Assembly (NCBI GenBank): GCA_019414545.1
Contig: DXLV01000012.1
Coordinates: 27,627-47,607 of the forward strand
Reading direction: 5' to 3'
DNA from: Collinsella sp.
GTDB lineage: Bacteria > Actinomycetota > Coriobacteriia > Coriobacteriales > Coriobacteriaceae
DNA: 19,981 bases
A program made the translations under genes and the position numbers. The notes beneath the pieces were generated by a model that did not search any database, was not told the origin of the DNA, and worked only from the letters and a program-made list of their open reading frames with translations. Positions 14,668-19,981 of this stretch are shown in pieces (the first letter of the stretch is position 1; each line of letters begins with the position of its first letter).

Positions 14668-17013
14668 ATGGAAACGCTTGAGCGCAATGAGTGGGCGGAC
14701 GTTGCCCAATTGGTCGAGATCACGAGCGATGCTGTCATTATCTGCGAGCTCGACGGAACCATTTTGCATGTAAATAATCGCTTGCTCGACTTGATGTGCG
14801 AGGAGCGTTCCGATGTGATCAACGGGGACGTTAAAGACCTCTTGTACTCGTCGGCTTTTGAACGCGCGACAGAGCATCGGCTTCCTTTTGAGACCAATGG
14901 AACAAAGAGCGAGTTGATGCTCAAGTTAAGTGACGGATCGTTTATTCCCGTCCTGGTTTGTGCCGGCTCGGTTACGCCGCCTCGAATCTTTGGCCGCCGT
15001 GCGCCGCGCGTTCTGGTGGCACTCCATAGCATCGAAGAACAGTATTCGCACGACCGTCAGCTCAAGCGTGCGCTTTCGGAGCTTAGAGTGGCGAATAAGC
15101 GTCTCTCGGGTACATTGTCGGTCATTATGAGCACGGTGGGCTCCGATGAGCTGCCCAGTTTGTTAGATATCGTTTTGAACCAGCTTGTAGGAACGCTCGA
15201 TGCTTCGGGTGCCGCTATCTATTTTTCTGAGAGCGGCGGTTTTAAGCTTCGCGGTGTCTCCAAGGAGCTGCACGACAGCTACCTGCCCGAGTTTTTGCCG
15301 TATGGCGCTGGCATTCCGACGTATGTTCTTCGCGAGTCGCGTGCCTGTCGCTTGTCGATTCAACAGGACCTTGAGGGTGATAGGGCTGCCTCCGGTATGT
15401 TCATGGACCTGGACAATCGTTCTAAGCACCTGTTGCGCGTGCAGGATATGCCTCCGTACCGCAGCGAGATCTGTCTTCCCGTTTTTTACGGTACGCAGAT
15501 CCTTGGCGTGCTGGAAGTTGGTTGGAAGCGCCCTCAGGCACCGCTCGCCTATGACGTTAATGTACTCGAGGTCATTTGCGATTACCTGTCTATCCAGCTG
15601 GTCGGCATGGCATCGAGCCTTCGCTCTCGTCGCACGGCCGAGCTTGGCCGCTCGCTCAATGTCTTACGTGATGAGTTGTTTACCTTTCTAGACGATTCCG
15701 CCGCGGCTACCCAGGCTATATCGTCCGAGATTTGCAATATGCTCAACTGTCATTTTTGCCCTGTTGAGTATGACGCCAGTCTGGGCTCCTATGTCATAGA
15801 TTTTGAAGGCGGCAGTCGCGTTGCTTTGCCGGACGATCCCGAGAAACTTTTCTTTTCCACGACGGCGCCAGCGGCACGTTTGGGGGTTGGCTCTGATGGC
15901 TTTGAGGCGTCTGTTTTGGGCGGCACGAGTGCCGAGGATCTTAAACACGTCCGTATAACTCGCGTTGACGAATCGATGCCTATGGGAGGCTGGCTTAGGG
16001 CGCATGGTCTGCCTTGCCAGGGTCTCTACGTCGACACCGGCATCGAGGCGGGGCGCCCGCGCTCTGAGGGTGATGGCAAACACAGCAACGACGCGATCGT
16101 TCCTGCTTCTGTTGCGAAAGGCCCGACGACGCGCGCGCTTCTGCTTCGTGACGGTAGTCAAGAGCCGATTGATGACCTTGAATATGACTACTTGGTGCAC
16201 TTGGCGCATGACTTTGAACTGATCTACGAGGGCGAATCTCAAAAGCGCGAGGAGCGCCATATCGCTCAGACCCTCCAGATTGGCATGAGAAATTCGCTTG
16301 GTGACGTTCCGGGTATCGCGACCGATTCGGTATACCTTTCGGCAACGAATTCGGCGTTGGTTGGCGGCGACTTCTATACTCTTGTCCGTCTTCCCGACGA
16401 TTGCGCCGTTATGATTTTGGGCGATGTATCCGGCAAAGGAATCGAGGCGGCGTCGATGTCAGCGCTCGTCAAGACGGCGCTGACGGCCTATGCCTGGGAG
16501 GGTGCTGGGCCCGCCCGTATGGCCCGCTCGCTCAATAGCATGCTCATGGGCTTTTCGAGGGTCGAGACGTTCGTGACGGCGTTTATCGCCAAGATTGATC
16601 TTAAAGCGGGTCGCGCTACCTACTGCTCTGCGGGACATCCTCCCACTATGGTCATTAGACCGTCGTCGACGCCGCTTGGCGGCGGAGAAACCCGAGGGGG
16701 AGAAGTGGAGCTCCTTGGGTGCCAATCGGGCGTGATCGGTGCCTTTGAGAGCATGGTGTACGAGACAGGCGTGTTTACGTTCGCTCCTGGTGACATGCTA
16801 TTCATGTATACCGACGGAGCAATCGAAGCACGTGATCGCTCGGGTGCTTTCTTTGGCGAGCAGCGCCTTCGTGACCTTTTGCTCTCTGTCTCGGGTGAGG
16901 GTGTATCGGGAATCTGCGGTAAGGTCTTGGGAGAGCTTGACCGCTTTACCGAGTCGGCGCTGGACGATGACATTGCGCTGGTTTCCCTTGAGTTTTTACG
17001 GGGTCGATCGTAG
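14668..17013 (+). CDS. PAS-GAF sensor protein phosphatase of the SpoIIE/RsbU (PPM) family
   Basis: The 781-residue protein has an N-terminal PAS-like domain (about 10-118, ITSDAVIICELDGTILHVNN), a coiled linker (about 122-150), a GAF domain (about 155-315), a second poorly conserved sensory region (about 325-520), a coiled linker (about 523-542) and a C-terminal SpoIIE/PP2C phosphatase domain (about 545-776). Metal-binding motifs are present: Asp568 in VGGDFY, Asp586 in GDVSGKGIEAAS, Asp716 in YTDGAIEAR and the DDDIALV motif at 766-772, with SAGHPP at 654-659. Such enzymes dephosphorylate phosphoserine on STAS anti-sigma antagonists after sensing a signal. ATG 14668 is chosen because GGTGAGG lies 6 nt upstream; a GTG at 14656 is also in frame. 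There are no membrane segments, so sensing is cytoplasmic. The likely partner is encoded next. Confidence 0.88.
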   Translation: METLERNEWADVAQLVEITSDAVIICELDGTILHVNNRLLDLMCEERSDVINGDVKDLLYSSAFERATEHRLPFETNGTKSELMLKLSDGSFIPVLVCAGSVTPPRIFGRRAPRVLVALHSIEEQYSHDRQLKRALSELRVANKRLSGTLSVIMSTVGSDELPSLLDIVLNQLVGTLDASGAAIYFSESGGFKLRGVSKELHDSYLPEFLPYGAGIPTYVLRESRACRLSIQQDLEGDRAASGMFMDLDNRSKHLLRVQDMPPYRSEICLPVFYGTQILGVLEVGWKRPQAPLAYDVNVLEVICDYLSIQLVGMASSLRSRRTAELGRSLNVLRDELFTFLDDSAAATQAISSEICNMLNCHFCPVEYDASLGSYVIDFEGGSRVALPDDPEKLFFSTTAPAARLGVGSDGFEASVLGGTSAEDLKHVRITRVDESMPMGGWLRAHGLPCQGLYVDTGIEAGRPRSEGDGKHSNDAIVPASVAKGPTTRALLLRDGSQEPIDDLEYDYLVHLAHDFELIYEGESQKREERHIAQTLQIGMRNSLGDVPGIATDSVYLSATNSALVGGDFYTLVRLPDDCAVMILGDVSGKGIEAASMSALVKTALTAYAWEGAGPARMARSLNSMLMGFSRVETFVTAFIAKIDLKAGRATYCSAGHPPTMVIRPSSTPLGGGETRGGEVELLGCQSGVIGAFESMVYETGVFTFAPGDMLFMYTDGAIEARDRSGAFFGEQRLRDLLLSVSGEGVSGICGKVLGELDRFTESALDDDIALVSLEFLRGRS

Positions 17014-17094
17014 ACCGCGATACTTGACGGGCAAAATCTGCGCAGCTGCAGATATGTATGCATCGAGCGAGCTCTTTTGGGGAACCATGGTCGT

Positions 17095-17841
17095 ATGAAT
17101 GAGTGGAATGACATAGCGGTTTTGACGCCACCGGGTGATGTCGACATCGCCTCGGTGTCCGTGCTGCGCCGACGGTTGGATAATCTGATCGACCGGGGCG
17201 TGCGTCGCGTTGTCATCAATTGCCAGGCCGTGGGCTTTATCGACTCGACGGGTTTGGCGTTTTTGCTTACACGTGCCAGAGAGCTCATGAGGCGAGAGGG
17301 CCTGCTTTCGCTCGTTAACGCCTCCGATGAGGTCATTCGCTTTTTGGAGATTGCCCGACTTGTCGACATCCTTCATGTTGCGGGTCCGGCGCGTGAGTCG
17401 ATTCCCGCTATTCCGGTGGGAGAGTTGCCACGATGGAGCAAGAGCGTCGAGGTCCGACAGGGTATCGAGAATCTTCCATACTATCGACATCGCATCGCCG
17501 AACTCCTTGAATCGCTTCCGTTGCGCCGCGACGAGCGCTACGATGTCGCGTTGGCGTCGGGGGAGGCGCTGGGTAATGCCTATGACCATGCGGGCGGTAT
17601 CGGGTGCGTCCTGACGGTTCAGGCCTATGGCGATCGCGTCGTGGTTGAGGTGCTTGATCGGGGTGCCGGCTATTCTATCGATGGAGCGAGCGAACCGGTC
17701 GCATCTGAGGAACGCGGCCGTGGTATCAAGCTTATGCGTATGCTTGTCGATAACGTGGAGGTTGCTCGTCGCACAGACGGCACCGGCACGCGCGTGCAGA
17801 TGGTGAAGCTATTTAGCGGAGCACTGGAATCGCGTGCCTAG
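17095..17841 (+). CDS. STAS anti-sigma antagonist fused to a serine kinase/anti-sigma HATPase domain
   Basis: The 248-residue protein joins two domains that are normally separate partners. Residues 1-100 are a STAS (SpoIIAA/RsbV) domain with the phosphoacceptor Ser51 in FIDSTGLAFLL. Residues about 115-242 are an RsbW/SpoIIAB-type HATPase: N-box with Glu157 and Asn161 in GEALGNAYDHA, G1 box VLDRGAGY with Asp188, and G2 box ERGRGIKLMRMLVD. The kinase domain could phosphorylate the STAS domain in cis or trans, and the upstream phosphatase could reverse this. ATG 17095 is preferred to a TTG at 17077 because GGGGAA at 17079-17084 acts as the ribosome-binding site. An 81-nt gap separates it from the phosphatase gene; co-transcription is likely. 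No sigma factor is encoded nearby, so the output is unknown. Confidence 0.88.
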   Translation: MNEWNDIAVLTPPGDVDIASVSVLRRRLDNLIDRGVRRVVINCQAVGFIDSTGLAFLLTRARELMRREGLLSLVNASDEVIRFLEIARLVDILHVAGPARESIPAIPVGELPRWSKSVEVRQGIENLPYYRHRIAELLESLPLRRDERYDVALASGEALGNAYDHAGGIGCVLTVQAYGDRVVVEVLDRGAGYSIDGASEPVASEERGRGIKLMRMLVDNVEVARRTDGTGTRVQMVKLFSGALESRA

Positions 17842-17886
17842 CCAATCGCTTTAGCGCGTTTAGCCACCAAGAACACGCGGCCGGCA

Positions 17887-17934
17887 ACTTTTTTGAAAAA
17901 AGTACTTGCGTCTTTTGGATAACTCGCGTAAATT
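17887..17934 (+). promoter_or_regulatory. promoter of the tRNA-Gly/Cys/Gly cluster with upstream palindrome
   Basis: TTGCGT at 17906-17911 and TAAATT at 17929-17934 are separated by exactly 17 nt, ending 12 nt before the tRNA. The 17-bp palindrome ACTTTTTT, one base, AAAAAAGT occupies 17887-17903 and abuts the -35 box, just as upstream of tRNA-Leu. It may be an UP-like element or a binding site. Confidence 0.8.
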
Positions 17935-17946
17935 AATAACCCGCAA

Positions 17947-18022
17947 GCGGACATGGCTCAGTTGGTAGAGCACAACCTTGCCAAGGTTGGGGTCGCGGGT
18001 TCGAGCCCCGTTGTCCGCTCCA
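17947..18022 (+). tRNA. tRNA-Gly (anticodon GCC), copy 1
   Basis: GCGGACA (17947-17953) pairs with TGTCCGC (18012-18018); discriminator T at 18019 and CCA encoded at 18020-18022. The anticodon stem CAACC/GGTTG encloses TTGCCAA, giving GCC at 17980-17982. The U73 discriminator is normal for glycine tRNA. It is identical in sequence to the copy at 18173. Confidence 0.97.
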
Positions 18023-18032
18023 TTGCATTTCC

Positions 18033-18055
18033 GGACCGTTTAGGCGGTCCTTTTT
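18033..18055 (+). terminator. terminator-like hairpin between tRNA-Gly and tRNA-Cys
   Basis: GGACCG at 18033-18038 pairs with CGGTCC at 18045-18050, followed by five T. It fills the gap between the two tRNAs and ends one base before the tRNA-Cys acceptor stem. Confidence 0.75.
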
Positions 18056-18056
18056 C

Positions 18057-18130
18057 GGCGAAGTGGCCAAGTGGTAAGGCAGAGGCCTGCAAAGCCTTTA
18101 CCCCCGGTTCGAATCCGGGCTTCGCCTCCA
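18057..18130 (+). tRNA. tRNA-Cys (anticodon GCA)
   Basis: GGCGAAG (18057-18063) pairs with CTTCGCC (18120-18126); discriminator T at 18127 and CCA encoded at 18128-18130. The anticodon loop CTGCAAA gives GCA at 18089-18091, and U73 is the expected cysteine identity base. It begins right after the T tract of the preceding hairpin, so no independent promoter fits. Confidence 0.97.
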
Positions 18131-18139
18131 GGCAACATC

Positions 18140-18161
18140 CGGGCGCTCCGGCGCCCGTTTT
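18140..18161 (+). terminator. terminator-like hairpin after tRNA-Cys
   Basis: CGGGCGC at 18140-18146 pairs with GCGCCCG at 18151-18157 around a TCCG loop, followed by four T, a G and four more T. It lies between tRNA-Cys and the second tRNA-Gly. Confidence 0.75.
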
Positions 18162-18172
18162 GTTTTACATAT

Positions 18173-18248
18173 GCGGACATGGCTCAGTTGGTAGAGCACA
18201 ACCTTGCCAAGGTTGGGGTCGCGGGTTCGAGCCCCGTTGTCCGCTCCA
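18173..18248 (+). tRNA. tRNA-Gly (anticodon GCC), copy 2
   Basis: This is an exact duplicate of the 17947 gene including the encoded CCA (18246-18248); the anticodon is at 18206-18208. The two copies bracket tRNA-Cys, which suggests local duplication and gives a substrate for recombination that would delete tRNA-Cys. Confidence 0.97.
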
Positions 18249-18256
18249 ACTATCTT

Positions 18257-18283
18257 ACGCGGTTCTAACGAACCGCGTTTTTT
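18257..18283 (+). terminator. terminator of the tRNA cluster
   Basis: ACGCGGTTC at 18257-18265 pairs perfectly with GAACCGCGT at 18270-18278 around TAAC and ends in a run of six T. It is the strongest terminator of the cluster. Confidence 0.9.
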
Positions 18284-18585
18284 GTTGACGCTGCGCGAGC
18301 CCCGGGCACCCCATCTTGCCCCCTCAATCGTCGGTCGCGTACATAAAGTACGCTTCCCTCCTCTTTCGCGGCAACCTGGGGCACCCGGAGCCCGCTCGCT
18401 GTTGTGGCCGGGGGAGTGAGTCTTCCGTTCTTTTCACTAATCGATCGATTCGTCCCAGGAGGCTCGAGCCCGAGAGGGAGCGAGCGTTTTGGGGTGTGGC
18501 TGTGGCGTTGTTTGCCTCGAATGACAGCTTTGGGCGTATCATCGTGGGCATCTCGCAAAACCTCGTTGCAAGGGAGGCTCACCCC
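18284..18585 (+). other. structured upstream region of the GH13 gene
   Basis: No supportable gene lies in these 302 bp. A symmetric compound hairpin occupies 18302-18388 (listed separately). CGCTCGCT at 18393-18400 is repeated inverted as AGCGAGCG at 18479-18486. AATCGATCGATT at 18439-18450 is a perfect 12-bp palindrome that could be an operator. TTGCCT at 18512-18517 and TATCAT at 18537-18542 form a possible promoter with a long 19-nt spacer. Downstream of it GCAA and TTGC at 18555 and 18566 form a loose dyad. Confidence 0.5.
18302..18388. repeat. compound inverted repeat upstream of GH13 gene
   Basis: The outer arm 18302-18320 pairs with 18370-18388 at 15 of 19 positions. Two unpaired strands of equal length, 16 nt each (18321-18336 and 18354-18369), surround an inner GCGTAC/GTACGC stem (18337-18342 with 18348-18353) capped by ATAAA. 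The layout resembles the two palindromes at 13942 and 14250, but the unpaired strands do not share their sequence. Confidence 0.6.
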
Positions 18586-19981
18586 ATGGCTGCAGAAAAG
18601 TCCTCTTCGCGCTCATGGATGTCCGATGCCGCGATCTATCAGATCTACCCGCGTTCGTTTAAGGATTCGACCGGTTCGGGTCTGGGCGATATCGCGGGCA
18701 TTACCCAGCAGATGGACTATCTTGAGCGGCTGGGCATCGAGGCCATCTGGCTGAGCCCGTTTTACCCTTCGCCTCTTGTCGATGGCGGCTATGATGTGGC
18801 GGACTACTGCGATGTCGACCCACGTCTCGGCTCGCTTGACGACTTCGATGACATGATCGCTGCGGCTCACGCGCGCGGCATCAAGGTCATCGTCGATATC
18901 GTGCCCAACCATTCATCCAACCAGCACCCCTGGTTCAAAGCCGCTCTTGCCGCCGGCCCCGGATCGCCCGAGCGCGCCCGTTATATCTTTCGCGATGGTC
19001 GCGGCGAGCATGGCGAGCTGCCTCCCACCAATTGGAATGCCAACTTTGGCGGCCCCGCCTGGACGCGTGTTGCGGACGGTCAATGGTATCTGCACATGTT
19101 TACGCCCGAGCAGCCGGACTTTGACTGGTCATGCCCCGAGGTTCACGCGTTCTTTTGCGACGTCCTGGCGTTTTGGAGCGATCGAGGCGTCGATGGCTTT
19201 CGCATCGATGTGGCGCACGGTCTCGCCAAGGATCTCGACCGCGATGACCTCGACCGGTGGCATCTCGCCGAGGGCGATGACATGGTTGACGACGGCGCCC
19301 ATCCGCTGTGGGACCGCAACGAGGTCCACGAGATCTATCGCGAGTGGCGCCGCGTGTTCGACCGCTATAATCCGCCGCGCAGCGCCGTTGCCGAGGCGTG
19401 GGTGCTGCCTGAGCGCCAGTATCTCTATGCGCGTCCCAGCGAGCTTGGCCAGACATTCAACTTTGAGTTTGCCAAGGCCACTTGGACCTATGATGACATG
19501 CACGCTGCAATCGAGGAGGGCTTGAAGGCAGCTATCGAATCCGATTCCGCCTCGACCTGGGTACTCTCCAACCACGACGTGCCACGCGTGGCGACGCGCT
19601 ATGCCCTGCCGCAAATCAAGGCGACGCGCTACCACCAGATTGCGCTCGACTGGCTCTTGCGCGACGGGTCGTCTTATGACGAGGACCGTGAACTCGGCGA
19701 GCGCCGCGCGCGGGCGGCTCTTTTGCTTGAACTGGCGCTTCCGGGCTCGGCATACGTGTATCAGGGTGAGGAGCTCGGTCTTTTTGAGGTGGCTGATATC
19801 CCGTGGACTGCACTCGAAGATCCCAGTGCAACCAATACGCGCGGACCGAAGCGCGAGAAGGGGCGCGACGGCTGTCGTGTGCCCCTGCCGTGGGTAGCGG
19901 CGGACGATCCCGCGCAGGGCGGATCGTTTGGGTTTTCGCCGGCGGACGCTGATGCGGCGCCCCATCTGCCGCAGCCAGAGG
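18586..19981 (+). CDS. GH13 alpha-glucosidase / alpha-amylase family enzyme, 5' part (runs off window)
   Basis: The frame is open from ATG 18586 to the window end, giving 465 residues without a stop. It is a glycoside hydrolase family 13 TIM barrel. Seen: the N-terminal IYQIYPRSFKDSTGSGLGD, DIVPNHSS (104-111), the nucleophile Asp208 in DGFRIDVAHG, the acid/base Glu270 in VAEAWVLPE, and the transition-state Asp331 in SNHDVPR. These features, and the QIYPRSF opening, fit oligo-1,6-glucosidase or alpha-glucosidase-like members acting on short malto- or isomalto-oligosaccharides; exact specificity is not readable. No signal peptide is present, so it is cytoplasmic. AGGGAGG at 18571-18577 lies 8 nt upstream of the ATG. 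No sugar transporter or regulator is visible in the window. Confidence 0.93.
   Translation, partial: MAAEKSSSRSWMSDAAIYQIYPRSFKDSTGSGLGDIAGITQQMDYLERLGIEAIWLSPFYPSPLVDGGYDVADYCDVDPRLGSLDDFDDMIAAAHARGIKVIVDIVPNHSSNQHPWFKAALAAGPGSPERARYIFRDGRGEHGELPPTNWNANFGGPAWTRVADGQWYLHMFTPEQPDFDWSCPEVHAFFCDVLAFWSDRGVDGFRIDVAHGLAKDLDRDDLDRWHLAEGDDMVDDGAHPLWDRNEVHEIYREWRRVFDRYNPPRSAVAEAWVLPERQYLYARPSELGQTFNFEFAKATWTYDDMHAAIEEGLKAAIESDSASTWVLSNHDVPRVATRYALPQIKATRYHQIALDWLLRDGSSYDEDRELGERRARAALLLELALPGSAYVYQGEELGLFEVADIPWTALEDPSATNTRGPKREKGRDGCRVPLPWVAADDPAQGGSFGFSPADADAAPHLPQPE

Noticed and set aside
17953..18288. Open frames across the tRNA cluster
   Set aside because: They are translations of tRNA genes, including the duplicated tRNA-Gly.
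18404..18754. Open frame overlapping the start of the GH13 gene
   Set aside because: It lies in another frame, covers hairpin sequence and the true start, and shows no recognisable protein.

Overview
The window looks like a chromosomal segment of a high-GC, low-complexity-intergenic Gram-positive bacterium of the Actinomycetota, most probably a gut Coriobacteriia such as Collinsella. The reasons are the order rapZ-whiA-gap-pgk-tpiA-secG, which is an actinobacterial signature; the strong GCC/GAG/AAG/ATC codon bias; an oligopeptide ABC cassette with a lipoprotein binding protein; and a PAS-GAF-SpoIIE phosphatase next to a STAS-HATPase protein. The genus assignment is inference from gene content, not a database match. 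All recognised genes lie on the + strand.

Layout. 1-449: the 3' part of an N-acetylmannosamine-6-phosphate epimerase (nanE). 548-2404: rapZ and whiA, nearly contiguous, with no yvcK between them. 2598-7273: lower-glycolysis genes gap, pgk, tpiA and gpmI, with a strong intrinsic terminator between gap and pgk. 7433-7687: secG, with terminators on both sides. 7982-13925: a complete oligopeptide importer, oppA (Tat-like lipoprotein signal), oppB, oppC, oppD, oppF. 13942-14374: a gene-free repeat island with two large compound palindromes plus smaller hairpins. 14519-14608: tRNA-Leu(GAG). 14668-17841: a SpoIIE-type phosphatase and a protein that fuses an anti-sigma antagonist (STAS) to a serine kinase/anti-sigma (HATPase) domain. 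17947-18248: tRNA-Gly(GCC), tRNA-Cys(GCA), tRNA-Gly(GCC), each followed by its own short terminator hairpin. 18586-end: the first 465 residues of a GH13 alpha-glucosidase/amylase-type enzyme, cut by the window edge.

How it fits together. RapZ and WhiA are conserved regulators linked to cell-envelope and growth control and sit, as in other actinobacteria, upstream of the glycolytic genes. Gap, Pgk, TpiA and GpmI interconvert triose phosphates through to 2-phosphoglycerate; enolase is not here. The Opp system imports peptides using a surface lipoprotein, two permeases and two ATPases. The phosphatase and STAS-HATPase pair look like a signal-responsive partner-switching module whose output sigma factor or target is not encoded in the window.

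The most unusual signal is the pair of large palindromes at 13942-14068 and 14250-14374. They share a blueprint: outer stem of 28-29 bp, two 12-nt unpaired strands, inner stem of 14-15 bp, and a TTCG-containing apical hairpin. Read in opposite orientations, their unpaired strands and apex are nearly identical in sequence while their long stems are unrelated in sequence yet almost perfectly self-complementary. That pattern (conserved loops, freely varying but paired stems) is what a structure-recognised RNA or DNA hairpin family would show.
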